IMG/VR virus record: IMGVR_UViG_3300030117_004164
Span: 6,789 to 70,788 of that record
Origin: a virus
Direction: 5' to 3' (one strand)
DNA: 64,000 nt
Shown: piece after piece, positions 40,463 through 51,700 of the stretch
How positions within the stretch are numbered: the stretch's first letter is position 1
How the letters are laid out: every line of letters starts with the position of its first letter
Notes under the pieces: model-generated
The model's input: the letters and a program-made list of their open reading frames with translations, nothing else
Told to the model about the DNA's origin: nothing
Databases searched by the model: none
Program-made: the position numbers and the translations under genes

Positions 40463-41161
40463 ATGAAATTATTTATAGATAGCAGAGAAAATTCAAAATT
40501 AGGTGATATGGTTACTGTTCAAGCAAATAAAATGGGAATACTAAATGAAAAGAAATGGTTAGAAGTTGGAGATTATGTTATAGGTAATGTTTGTTTTGAA
40601 GCGAAATCAGCAGTTGATTTTTTACAGTCAGTGGTTAGTAAAAGAATTTGGACACAGATAGATAATATGGATAAATGGTATGATAGAAACTTTGTTGTAA
40701 TTTATGGGTCATTAGAAGATGCACTATCTAGTATGAAATACATTACAAATATGAATCAGAATATTAACCCTAAACAACTTAAAGTAACATATACAAATAG
40801 GTTTAAGGGTGCAATTGGTAGACTAAGATTAGATTATGATATTGGAGTAATATGGAGAGATACAATGAAAGATGTAGTAGATGAAATGATAACGATTTGT
40901 AAGATGGCCCCTATTGAAAGGAAAATGATTAATCCTTCTATTCCTACAAGAATCGCAACTGATGATGTTAGAGTAGATATGTTAACAACGATTAAAGGGG
41001 TAAGTGAGAAGAAAGCGAGAGATTTATTGAAGGAGCATGGATGTATTATGGAGATTGGAGATAGTAATTTGAAAGAGTTGATGATAGTTAAGGGAATTGG
41101 AAACACAGTAGCAGATAGAATTAATAATGTATTAAATTCACAAACGAAGGTGAAACAATGA
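40463..41161 (+). CDS. XPF/ERCC4-type endonuclease with helix-hairpin-helix
   Basis: 232 residues from ATG 40463 (GGAGGT seven bases upstream). MKLFIDSREN, VGDYVI (residues 35-40) and FEAKSAVDF (residues 45-53) correspond to the ERCC4 active site (D...GDYxx...ERKxxxD; the E-R-K is E-A-K here). C-terminal tandem HhH: TTIKGVSEKKARDLLKEHG and MIVKGIGNTVADRINNVL. Cuts branched DNA such as flaps and replication forks. Confidence 0.87.
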   Translation: MKLFIDSRENSKLGDMVTVQANKMGILNEKKWLEVGDYVIGNVCFEAKSAVDFLQSVVSKRIWTQIDNMDKWYDRNFVVIYGSLEDALSSMKYITNMNQNINPKQLKVTYTNRFKGAIGRLRLDYDIGVIWRDTMKDVVDEMITICKMAPIERKMINPSIPTRIATDDVRVDMLTTIKGVSEKKARDLLKEHGCIMEIGDSNLKELMIVKGIGNTVADRINNVLNSQTKVKQ

Positions 41162-42645
41162 ATGAAGAAAATTTACAAAAAGAATTAGCAAATTTTACAG
41201 TATCTTTGGAGAATATGTCGGAAGAAGAATCTCTTCCTGCATTTGTTAGAGAATGGACTGAAACATTTGGTCAAGTCTCAAGGCAGAATGAATACCCTGC
41301 TATTTTAGCGGCATTTACTTTATTAGGACAACTTATGAAAGATTTTGTTAGAATCCCTTATGGTCACACTATTGAAGATACAAGAGTTCATGTTTGTTGG
41401 ATTCAAAATGCAAGAAGCGGGAAATCAGTTCTTAATGACTTCTATTCTGAAATTTGTGATGAAGTTTGGAATAGGATTGATGAACAACATGAACAAGTAT
41501 TTACTACTTTTGATTGTTCAGATTTTACAGATTCAGCATTAGTAAGTAGTTATGTTGAAGTTAGAAATCCAAATAGAGGTGAAGAAGGAGAACCTGATAC
41601 CATTTGGAATGAGGTTAAAGGGCATATTGAAGGTAGCGGGCTTTTACTTTTCGATGAGTTTGAAAGTAGTGGTATCTTTAAGCAAATGTCTAACAAGGAT
41701 AGTATGGTAACATTCTTCCAAAAACTTATGAATACTTTAACAACTGATGGATATTTAATTAGAAGAGTATTGACAGGAAAACCTATTGCCACAACTGATT
41801 GTCAAAGGTCAGTTTGGGCGACAACATATGTTCCTGAACAAGTTCACAAAACTATTGCAGAAAAAGGTGTCTTACAAAGGATGTTTCTATTCGTTAGAAT
41901 TGTTCCTCAAGAGACATTAAATGAAATGCGTAGAGAATTGATTAGTTCAATCGGTACAATCAAAAGAAGAAAAACCCCAACTACTAAGTTTAGTAATGGT
42001 ATGACTACATTGTATAATCAGGCTAAAGAAAGGTTCAATGAACTTAGTATTGACTTTGATGAAAGAATGTCCAGACTTCCTGAAGAAGAAAGATTTAACT
42101 GTCCTCAAGAAGAAATGATGACATTTGGGCAAGACGTACAAACTTTAGTCCAAATGAATTATGATAGTATGATTGAATATTTGGGAGATATCCCCGCAAA
42201 CATACGAAATATTGTTGGTCTGTTTGAAACTAATTGTCTAATTTATATCACTAAACTAGCAGTATTGTGTGCTATTTTTGAAACGCCATCAAGACAGAAT
42301 GTAAATGAAAAATGGGTTGTAACTGAAAGAAATGTTGCTCAAGCAGGTTGGATTGTCCAACAGGGTTATAAGAGTCTAGTTGCTTGGCTACTTACGAGCC
42401 TTAAGGCTCAAAGGCAAAGTGTCGCTGAAGATACAAAAACGCAAGATTTCAGAAATGCTTACTTTAAACTGAAAGAGAATTCAGAAGATGGTTGGGTATT
42501 ACATTCCGAAATGAAAAAATTATTGGAAGAACAGTTTAATATGCCCCACGCAACTTTTAGTAGATGGGTAGGAAAACATAGAGATAGTTTCTTCTATACT
42601 CAAAAACAAGGAAGAACATTATATTATAAATTAAAGGAGGACTAA
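41158..42645 (+). CDS. P-loop ATPase, probable replicative helicase
   Basis: 495 residues. Walker A NARSGKS (residues 84-90), Walker B LLLFDEFES (162-170), a sensor-type TTYVPEQ and GVLQRMFLF, where an arginine finger would lie. The C-terminal 80 residues read as a winged helix (KLKENSEDGWVLHSEMKKL). The layout resembles DUF3987-type phage helicases and, more loosely, MCM. No MCM gene is otherwise seen, so this is the best candidate for DNA unwinding. Confidence 0.6.
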   Translation: MNEENLQKELANFTVSLENMSEEESLPAFVREWTETFGQVSRQNEYPAILAAFTLLGQLMKDFVRIPYGHTIEDTRVHVCWIQNARSGKSVLNDFYSEICDEVWNRIDEQHEQVFTTFDCSDFTDSALVSSYVEVRNPNRGEEGEPDTIWNEVKGHIEGSGLLLFDEFESSGIFKQMSNKDSMVTFFQKLMNTLTTDGYLIRRVLTGKPIATTDCQRSVWATTYVPEQVHKTIAEKGVLQRMFLFVRIVPQETLNEMRRELISSIGTIKRRKTPTTKFSNGMTTLYNQAKERFNELSIDFDERMSRLPEEERFNCPQEEMMTFGQDVQTLVQMNYDSMIEYLGDIPANIRNIVGLFETNCLIYITKLAVLCAIFETPSRQNVNEKWVVTERNVAQAGWIVQQGYKSLVAWLLTSLKAQRQSVAEDTKTQDFRNAYFKLKENSEDGWVLHSEMKKLLEEQFNMPHATFSRWVGKHRDSFFYTQKQGRTLYYKLKED

Positions 42646-42648
42646 GTA

Positions 42649-42870
42649 ATGAAAGTTAGTTATGAAAATGATATGGTAGTATTTGATATTTCAAAAGGCC
42701 CAGCGGCAATTATTGAAGTATTGAATGCTAAGGGTAAAGATGGTTGGGTAACAACTGCGACTGTAAATGTTGGTGGTGAAAAGATTGTATTCTTTTTGGC
42801 TAAACCTACATTTACTTTGCCAGATAGACAATCAGACAAGCAAAAGGAAATAGATAAACTGTGGGGTTGA
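42649..42870 (+). CDS. 73-residue hypothetical protein
   Basis: Beta-rich small protein: MVVFDISKGPAAIIEVLNAK, GWVTTATVNVGGEKIVFFLAK, then a charged end. A DUF-like single-domain protein of the kind seen beside replication genes; function unknown. Confidence 0.55.
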   Translation: MKVSYENDMVVFDISKGPAAIIEVLNAKGKDGWVTTATVNVGGEKIVFFLAKPTFTLPDRQSDKQKEIDKLWG

Positions 42871-42874
42871 AAAG

Positions 42875-43474
42875 GTGACTAATGTTGTTGCATTTGATAT
42901 TGAAACTAAAAACCTTTCTTCGGAAATTGGCGGGTGGGGAAATACACATATGTTCCTTGTCTCGACGGTGGCAACGTGGGATGGACAAATTGGAAAGGCG
43001 TATGTAGAAGAAGAGTTAATGGATAAAGTAATTGAAAAAACAGATATGCAAGTATTACCATTAAGGCAACTTAAATACGATTTAGACGATATGTTCAAAG
43101 CAGGAACTAAATTATTAGGACATAACATTGTAGCCTTCGATTTACCTGTATTGCGAGACTCATTAGATATTTATTGTGTTAGGAAATTCTTAAATGAAAA
43201 ACAATATATTGATACTAGTCAGGAAATTACAAAGCAATATGGTGAAAGAATTAGCCTACAAAATCTAGTAGATAATACATTAGGCGAAACTAAGTCATTA
43301 GAAAGTGTAATGGCCCCTGCATTATGGAAAGCAGGTGAATATCAAGAAGTAGTTGATTACTGTTTAAAGGATTGTAAATTAGTTTATGATTTATATAATC
43401 ATGGATTAGACAATGAACTTAAAGCATTCAGCATAGAAAAGGAAGAATTTATTAAAATGGAAATGGAGTGGTAA
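42875..43474 (+). CDS. DEDD-family 3'-5' exonuclease
   Basis: 199 residues, GTG start at 42875. Exo I VVAFDIETKN, Exo II LLGHNIVAFDLPVL, Exo III VVDYCLKDCKLVYDL (the YxxxD form), the RNase H-like DnaQ fold. It is separate from the exonuclease domain that PolB-N already contains, so it may serve repair, proofreading of another step, or RNA primer removal. Confidence 0.85.
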   Translation: MTNVVAFDIETKNLSSEIGGWGNTHMFLVSTVATWDGQIGKAYVEEELMDKVIEKTDMQVLPLRQLKYDLDDMFKAGTKLLGHNIVAFDLPVLRDSLDIYCVRKFLNEKQYIDTSQEITKQYGERISLQNLVDNTLGETKSLESVMAPALWKAGEYQEVVDYCLKDCKLVYDLYNHGLDNELKAFSIEKEEFIKMEMEW

Positions 43475-43476
43475 TT

Positions 43477-43629
43477 ATGGAGACAGGAGAAGTATTCGCA
43501 TGGCTTGTTTTCTTATGTATTATTTCAGTTTTGTTTTTCGCGGCGTTTGGTCAAACAAGCATCACAGAAGATACAATTGAAGAATACATGGAAAACATCA
43601 TGCAAAAAATTAAACGTGGTGAAAAGTAA
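43477..43629 (+). CDS. 50-residue membrane protein
   Basis: METGEVFAWLVFLCIISVLF: a membrane helix with its N-terminus outside or inside undetermined, then a charged tail. AATT spacing with TAATTATGG upstream. One-base overlap with the next gene. Confidence 0.5.
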   Translation: METGEVFAWLVFLCIISVLFFAAFGQTSITEDTIEEYMENIMQKIKRGEK

Positions 43630-43805
43630 TGGGCCTAAAACAAAACTGCCCTGTTTGTAATATGCAAACAATTCCTAGAAGAATTATTGGAGTATATGTT
43701 GGCTCTGCTGATTCTATTAAAGTTTGGGAATGTAGGGAATGTTTTGGATTGTGGACTAATAAAACAAAAATACAGGTCGGGGGAATTTCGGTTCCCTCGG
43801 CCTAA
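43629..43805 (+). CDS. 58-residue zinc-ribbon protein, last rightward gene
   Basis: CPVCNMQTIPRR and WECRECFGLW form a Cys4 zinc ribbon. Its C-terminal codons lie inside the terminator hairpin. Function unknown. Confidence 0.6.
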   Translation: MGLKQNCPVCNMQTIPRRIIGVYVGSADSIKVWECRECFGLWTNKTKIQVGGISVPSA

Positions 43806-43830
43806 AATTTTTTTATTTTTATTTTTAGGT
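43775..43830 (+). terminator. Terminator of the rightward operon
   Basis: An 11-pair stem (43775-43785 with 43792-43802, two G-U pairs) around TTTCGG, followed by a long T-rich run. It sits at the junction of convergent transcription. Confidence 0.72.
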
Positions 43831-44021
43831 GTTATTTTTTCGACCCAAAATATAACGCTATCAGTTTGGGCGAATCCTCAATTGGGATGCTCTGTAAGGG
43901 GTCTAGGATGCTCTGTAAGCGCATTCGATGGGTAGGGTAGGTGTGACCCCTACCGCCCACTTCGATGCTCTTAGAAGGGGCGATAGAGGCCATTGTTTCA
44001 AAACCATTTTAGATTAAACCA
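43831..44021. other. Convergent intergenic region
   Basis: No gene. A direct repeat GGATGCTCTGTAAG occurs twice (about 43887 and 43908), and GGGTAGGGTAGG can pair with CCTACCGCCC (43931-43966), a likely leftward terminator. CCTCAATTGGG near 43878 resembles the inverse of CCCAATTGAGG near 4507. Confidence 0.35.
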
Positions 44022-45359
44022 TCACAATACGGTTCCTTTAATTAAAACGTGCCAAGTTCCTGAACCGCCAACTATTTGTACAAATTCACCTTGATTTAAT
44101 CCTAAAGTAGTTGTTGTAGCACCACCAACAACAGTAATTGTATCTGAACCATTTCTAGTTAAAGTTGCTGCACCTCCACCATCATTCTTGATATGGTAAA
44201 TTCTATTTGTAGCACCTGAAACTGCTGGAAGATTAACAGTAATAGGGCTACCATTTTCAAAAACTACATAAGAATTTGCTAAATCTAAAGTCTTACTAGT
44301 TGAAGTATCTTTAACAAATGCTACACCTAAAGAACCACCAACATCTAAAGTAGATTCTGGACTTGCTTGATTAATTCCTACCCTAACATCTCCTGAAGAA
44401 GCACTACCAACTAAAGATAAGGTTTCAACTAAACTGCCATTTTGGTTAGCAATACTAAATCTCATATCTCCATATTCATTTCCAGCCGCAACATTTAATG
44501 CCTTTGAAACAATTTTACTAATTGCAGCCGCACTACCTCCATTATCAGCAACACCAAAATTAATCGTACCTGCAACGTCATTATTTGCACCATTACTTGC
44601 TCTTTCATTTTTTAATGAAAGGGATGGTCCTGTTGCTGCATCATTAATATTGTCAAGTAAAACTAAATCTGTTGTACCACCACCTTGATTATTTACAGTA
44701 ATATCTTGCATTGTAGCCCATGTAGTTGCAGAAGAACTTGAACTAATACTTCCTGCAAACCCAGCAACTCCAGAATTATCATAAAGTAATTGTAAAGTAT
44801 TTGCAGTTTTATCTGTGGTAAAATATTGAATTGGTCTATCTGTTGCAGTATCAGATGAACCGGCAACCATTTTAACTAATGCTATTGGAATATCTGTTGT
44901 TAACAACATTGGGACTTTATTGGTATCTGCATTTCTTCCTCGTATTTGGACGCTATTATCTGCGGCAACTACTATCATAATATATACATCTCCACCGGAA
45001 ACAGGGGTAACATCTTGATTTGCTGTAACACTCGTCCCATTAGTGGTAAATTTTGAAAGTGCATTATTTGTAGATAAATCTAAATTAGTTGGACTTCCAC
45101 CTCCACCACTTGTAATAGTTACTAATTGCCCATCTCTAAAAATTGAACCACCCTTTACTGCTAATCTTGTTACTGAACCAGTTGAAGATTGTGTAATATC
45201 AAAATCATCAGCATGACCTTTAATGGCAAAATTACCTCTCATCCCTTTATGTAACATATCAAATAAACCGCTATGCGGAAAATCAGTTCCGTCTTGGAGA
45301 TTTAAAGTTGGTGTGGCATCCATTTGGCTTAAAAAATGTGGATTAAGCGTACTAGTCAT
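44022..45359 (-). CDS. Tail fibre protein
   Basis: 445 residues, low in charge, rich in Gly, Ser, Thr and Asn. Beta-strand repeats, then VGINQASPESTLDVGGS (residue about 325), a phrase typical of phage tail fibres, followed by a C-terminal beta region. It would bind the host surface. Last gene of the tail block and overlaps the previous one by ATGA. Confidence 0.8.
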   Translation of the reverse strand: MTSTLNPHFLSQMDATPTLNLQDGTDFPHSGLFDMLHKGMRGNFAIKGHADDFDITQSSTGSVTRLAVKGGSIFRDGQLVTITSGGGGSPTNLDLSTNNALSKFTTNGTSVTANQDVTPVSGGDVYIMIVVAADNSVQIRGRNADTNKVPMLLTTDIPIALVKMVAGSSDTATDRPIQYFTTDKTANTLQLLYDNSGVAGFAGSISSSSSATTWATMQDITVNNQGGGTTDLVLLDNINDAATGPSLSLKNERASNGANNDVAGTINFGVADNGGSAAAISKIVSKALNVAAGNEYGDMRFSIANQNGSLVETLSLVGSASSGDVRVGINQASPESTLDVGGSLGVAFVKDTSTSKTLDLANSYVVFENGSPITVNLPAVSGATNRIYHIKNDGGGAATLTRNGSDTITVVGGATTTTLGLNQGEFVQIVGGSGTWHVLIKGTVL

Positions 45360-45757
45360 TATTCCACCTCTATTGTTAATGTGATTTCTAATTCATCTGA
45401 TGAAGCAAATGTCCCTAATTCATCAAAATTTACTCTAGCCAACATTGTTGTTTCAGCAGAATAAGATGTTGTGGTTCTTAATTCATCAAAATTTTCATCA
45501 TCAGGCGTTGTGGCACTAAAAATTCCAAACTCTCTTACAGTGTTTCCGTTTAATTCTGAGCCTGTAAATGTTGCAGTAAAATCTAAAACATTCGCTGATG
45601 ACTCTGAAACTGTAATAGATTTATTTGCACCAAGAATTGGAACATCTAGTGTGTTTGAATTTGGATTTGGGGCATTACCGCCAACTCCTACATTTGCAGT
45701 ATTATAGAACTCTTTCAAAAAAAGAGCAATTTTTCTTTTTGCTGTTTCTGTTATCAT
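45359..45757 (-). CDS. Small tail/fibre-associated protein
   Basis: 132 residues. N-terminal helix (KRKIALFLKEFYNTANVGVGG), then a beta-rich body (SITVSESSANVLDFTATFTG, and LEITLTIEVE at the end), a pattern found in phage tail-fibre-connector or tail-sheath-decoration proteins. ATGA overlaps on both sides. Confidence 0.55.
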   Translation of the reverse strand: MITETAKRKIALFLKEFYNTANVGVGGNAPNPNSNTLDVPILGANKSITVSESSANVLDFTATFTGSELNGNTVREFGIFSATTPDDENFDELRTTTSYSAETTMLARVNFDELGTFASSDELEITLTIEVE

Positions 45758-48700
45758 AAGTCTTTCTCCAATAAAGTTACTGTTGTAGACGCTGAACCCG
45801 TAAAGCCCATAGTAGCCGTACCGATATTAATGGGAGTTGTGAATCCTATAAATGTTCCCGTTGCCGTGGTAGTTGTTTTCTTAATTAGTAGTTTAAGTGG
45901 TTTAATTTTAATAGTGTCTAATAACTCGTTAGTTATTGTATTGCCCTTAAACTTGTCATTTCTTAAGAAGGCGGTAGTCAATTTATTTTGGGCTAATAAG
46001 TCTGCAATTCTATGTTCCATACCTTTAGAATACGAGCCTAAGTTCATTCTTATCTTTCCTAAAGATGAATGATAAATTTCTAATACCTTAAATGGTTGTC
46101 TAGGAATACCTTCATTAACTAATTCAACTGTTACAATATCTCCTGCTTTAACATACTCTAATCCTGTAATTCCTGTTTCAACTTGAATAGTTTTTTCAGC
46201 GGAAGAATGTATTTGTAATAATTCTTTGGCTTTTTCATTTACATCTGATAATGTAGTCAAAGCGTTATCAAATTCTTCTAAAGATTTTTTACCTATTTTT
46301 TTGATGCTTTTAGGGTCTCTAGCAGTAGATTTAATTCCTCTACCATAAACAGTAACGTGGTTGTAAAATTCAAAAGCGGAGTCAGTTTTTTTAACAGAAA
46401 TTAAATTTATATCTGTTGAAGTATCGGATATAACAACAGGTGTAAATCTAATATTTACATCTTCTTTCTTTTCCAAAACAACTGTATCTAAGTCTACAAA
46501 TAATCTTTTTTGTTTTAATTTTGCTAAATAATCTGCGGCACTAAATACATCTACTCCTTGGAAATTTGGAGCAAAGTATTTGGGGTATTCTAATGTGTCT
46601 CTAGTGTAAGTAAACTTATTAGTCTCCAAAACGTCGTTAAGTATATCTTCTGTTTCAGAACATATTGTTAATGTTGAACCTATTTTTGCAGTTTGAACAT
46701 CTTGCAGATTTGATGCTTTTGATGTTACTATTGTAAAGGGTGTACCCATAGAAACTGCTCCTACCATTTTTGGTAAATCTTTGTTAAATGTTACTGTAAA
46801 GTCTTTAAATCCTGAACTTCTTGGGCTAGAAAACGTTAATGTTCTAGTAATAGTTTCATTACCATCAGTAAGGACAAACTCATAATCTCCATCTTTTAGT
46901 GGCTGAGAATCTGTTCCGAATAATTTTGTTGGGTCTCTTGGAATTAAATAGTTTGAATCAGACCTGTTATCAGGGTCAATTATAACATACATTGATAAAA
47001 CACCTTCGTTAAAATCATATTTACCATAATTACTAGAACCCTCACCTAATCTTGAAACTGTTAAAGGTTCTGAAATTTTTGCACCTGCACCCCCACCTGA
47101 TGCTGATAATTCTGCTCTTTGTATAACAGCATAATTTGGAATATTACTATACATTTTTGCTTGGAAAGGCATTTTAGTAGTCTTAGAACTTAAATTATAT
47201 AATTTGAATTTTTTAGGCGTAGTAGGATATGTACAAACTTCTGCTGGTCGCATAACTCTAAATGATGTACTATCTAAATCAAAAGAAGATATTCCTGGTG
47301 GTGCGTCAATTAATATATGATGGGTAATACCTGATGAATTTAAAGTATCTTTCTTTTTAGTGTGAGAAATAATATAACAAATATCTTCAGGACAAACCTC
47401 TGCTGAACTAAATGGACCACTACTTACCCCCACTCTTACATTTGAATCTGCTAAAGACGTTGCAGTAGTAATTTCATCTGTTATAACTCCTCTTGAAGAT
47501 ACTAAATAATAACCTGTTAAATTAGGAACAAAATCTAACCAATGATTTACTTCCCAAGAATTACTACTACTTTGAACTTCAGCAGGATGAGCATTGTTTA
47601 TTGATATTAATAAAGTATTTCTTTTTGTGCCACCAATTATTAATGTGTCATCAGGAAATATACCTGATAATCCAGTACAACCAGTAAATGTCGTACTAGT
47701 TTTTCCTGTGTAAGTAAAAGTTCTTCCTCCTACTTCAGCATCACCAGAGGAAGCGAAATCTGCTGTACTATCAACATGAATTGTTCCACCAAAAGAAGAA
47801 GTATTTGTTGTACCATTAGTTTTAGTGCTTACAATATCTTGATTAAAATGTTCATCCATTATTCTTCCGCAATTACTTCCTGTTTGAGCAATAGATGAAC
47901 CGGAACCTAAATGTAGAATTGGTTTAAAGACAAAGTATGCTCCGCTTCCTTTGTATTTGTTTGTAGAAAATGCTGCATCTGCTTCCAAATCAAAATGTGC
48001 GAAGCCGTATTCAGATTCTAAATATAAACAGTTGTGTTCAGAATTATCACCAAATGAAGAGGTTTTTTTACCATCATTTTTATTTCTAATTTTTTTATCA
48101 ACAGATATATTCATTCCTGGCGCAACGTCTATTTTTTCTGGTTCAGGTGTTGTTTTATATCCTGATAAAATTACTACTCTATTATAGTACCAAGGATTTA
48201 CTTCATTATTAGTAAATGTGTGACTAGATAATTGACCCTCAGACATTTTTCTTAACATAAATGATGGGTGGTATTTGCCAATTGTAGAACTAAACATTGA
48301 GTCATATTTTCTAAGAGTTTCCCCATTAGTGGCAGAAGTGTCAAACTCTAGTAAAGAAAGTTTATCATTTTCTACATCATCAACTCGACCTAAGAAATCA
48401 TCATCAGAAAATACACCATCACCAATTCTAAAAATATCTTTAAGATTTACTGAACCTGCTCTAGTAACATGAGAACTTGTGCTAGAAGCAATAGTTTCTC
48501 CAGAATTAGTGTTATGTATAGTTAAAGTTTTCCAAGGCAATTCAATATCTTCTCCTGCTAAAATTTGAGATTTTTGGAAATTGCCTAGTTGCCTTACTGC
48601 TCCATTTCTACCAAAAACTTTGCCTTGTGTTAAATTGAGTAATCTATTTGTATCTGACCCTGCACCTTGTTTTCCAGCGTTACCCATAGTTGTGAAACTT

Positions 48701-51700
48701 TGGAAATTTTTACTACCACCACCACCAATACCCATTTCTACTTTGTATATTGGACCTAAATATCTTTCCCCATCTCTATTATATTCTCCATCAGCATTCA
48801 AAGTAATTTTTCCAGAAGAGGGTGTATTTAATCCTGCTGAAGTATGAATTCTCCCAATTAATGTTCCATTGTATGCGTAAATATAGTCACCATTTGCTAA
48901 ATTGTTAAAATCGCCTGTAACAGATAATACTGTTGCACTATCCCAAGCAGTAATATAGGGGTCTGTTGAAGAACCCGTAACTTTCTCAATTACGCTATAA
49001 GTAGTATATTTGAAACTTCCACTTCCAGAATCCTCTGCTGGTGGAATCTCAGGGTCTAATAAATTAAAATGGGAGTCATAAGTAACTTCAATTAATCTCA
49101 TCATATTATATCTACGAAGTTCACTTAAAGTTTTATTTGATGATTCAATAGTTTGAGTTTCGTAATTATCATCTTTTAAAACTTCTCTAAATGCACTACC
49201 TTTATATTTATCAGGAACTTCTGAACTTATTTCTTGTGTACCTTTAGATTTCAATAGCAAGTTATAATCAGTAATAGTTCTAGTCCCATATAATAAATTG
49301 TTTTTTCTATTCGCACAGTCTGGATATAAATCAGATTGCCCAAATAAATAATACTTTACAGTCTTAGGGTCTAAAATTTCCCAATGGTCTTTTGCTCTCT
49401 TAATAGCATTTGTTTTCCAACCTATATGTTGACCAACTGTTCCTGAATGGTCACCTCCTGATTCACTAAATGCCCAATCTCCTTGTATTCCGTTACTATG
49501 TGCGCTACCACCTGATAGACTAAATTTAGGATAAACTTCTATTAATGCCTGATTATTTACTCCCCATTGACCTTCCATTAATGTTTCCCCATCTGCTACT
49601 GCCGCTCTAATTGTATCGTATAAAACAATACTAGTAGAACTGACTGTTTTAATCATTCCTAATAATTCGCCATTAGCATTATATACAAAATCACCAACAC
49701 TGAATTTACTTGTAGCATCTGCGTCGGTTGTAATTGTAGCATTAGCGTGTTTAGCCAATGCCCCATCAACTGTAATACCTGAACTGTTTGCAAAAATATA
49801 TTTATCATAATCTTCAAAATTACTACCTCTCAATGGCAAGGCTTCTCTCATTTCAGGAGGAATTTGTTTTATTTTTTCATTGACTTCATCATTATCTTTT
49901 AATGTGTCTATTGTCATATCTGTTCCTGTAATTAGTATGGGTTTAGTTTTATACGCTCTACCAAAGCCTAATAAGTTACCTGTATCTTCTGCATAGGTAT
50001 CTACCGATTCTGTTCTGTTACTAATATCATCCATTGAATGTCTTTTTGCTTTGTATAAACTTCCTGCTGGATTTTTATGTATATCGTAAACTCTAAATTG
50101 ATACCCACCAAATCTATTTAAAAATGTAGTATTACCATAATCATTTGTGCTAGTATTATCATCCTTAATATAGTGATTAAACATTATACTATTTCCAGCA
50201 GGAGATATTACTTGGCTCATTAGTTGTAATACGGCACCATTATCAATCCCATGAGTATTTAAGAAACTTATGTTATGGTTTTTTCTATTAGCAATTGTAT
50301 AAATTTTATCTCCAGCATTAATTGTAGAAATGCCTTCCTCATTAGGATTTCTGTCTAACACTATAAATTGATTACCACTACTATGTTTAAATTTATTTAT
50401 AACTTTACCGTATGTTACCCCATCTGCATTGTATATAAATTCATTTTCTGGAATATTAGCAAAAGTACCTAAAACTTGTTGGGCATCATAAGATAATATA
50501 GAAGTGTCATCAGCAGCAAAAGTTATTCCAGAATCTGTTAAACTTTCAGGTTTAGTGTATCTACCATCCATATCTGCTCTTGCTAAAACTATTGGAGAAA
50601 TAGGTGCAAGAGTTATAAGACCTTTACCATCATCACTAGATACAGAAGTAACAGCAAAATTTGGAACTGAAGAAGGAGTATCAAATGTTGCTCTATATGT
50701 TGTACCACCAATACTACCTTCTAATGCACCCATAAATGCAGAATCTCCTTCTTTTCTTGCTAAAATATTAGTAGAAATTGCTCTAGGATTTTTAATAGGA
50801 TACCCTACTGCATCCCTATGAATCTCATTATCTGAAGAATCTCTATAAATACTTGTAGTTAAAAGGCTTGAACTCTCCACCCCATCCACAATTTTATTAC
50901 CAGCAGTAAAAAATAACCCTTTTCCTGCTGTACTATCTAAAGAAGTTGGTGTTAATGGTGAGTATTTTGATGAACTCATAGCCTTTGAAAATGAATATAT
51001 TTTACCATTAGTTGTAGGTTTTGAAACTCTAATGGTTGTAGAAGAAGTTGAAGTTAACATTCCATCTAATAATTTTACACCTTGGGGGTGGCTAGTATCA
51101 TCAACACTTAAAACTTCTCCAATTAAATCTCCATCAGTTGTCCATAAATAATCTCCGGCTTCTAAAATTGTACCACTAACGGTTTCTAATGAATAATTAA
51201 ACGCTTCATCAGAGGTAGCAGAAACAATAACAGTAGTACCATCATAACTAGGCAAATATGGGCCAACAGTAGAATAAATAATATCTTCAGAATGTTTATA
51301 GTTTTTATTTACTATTGGGCCAAGTAATTTACCTATTTCATTTCTACCCTTTATTCTGTATTTGTATTGACCATCTTCAATGTAATCTTCTATGAATTCT
51401 GCATAGCCGGAAAACACTTTCTTTTCTAGAACATATTCTCCAATATAGTAAGCCAAATAGTTTTCTGTTGTAGAACTCTCATCTAAGTATAATTGTGTGC
51501 GAGGGGATTGTAGTTTAACAAATGAATTTTTTTGGTCACCATAAGATACTGCAAACCTTTTTCCGTTATATGGGCCACCTAGTAAACAAATTTGAGTTTT
51601 GTATAATTTACTAGAAGAAGGAGATATTGAAGCGTTGCCTACTTTTAAAGTAACTAATGAATCGTTAACAGCAGTAATACTAGTACCAGAATAATCAGCA

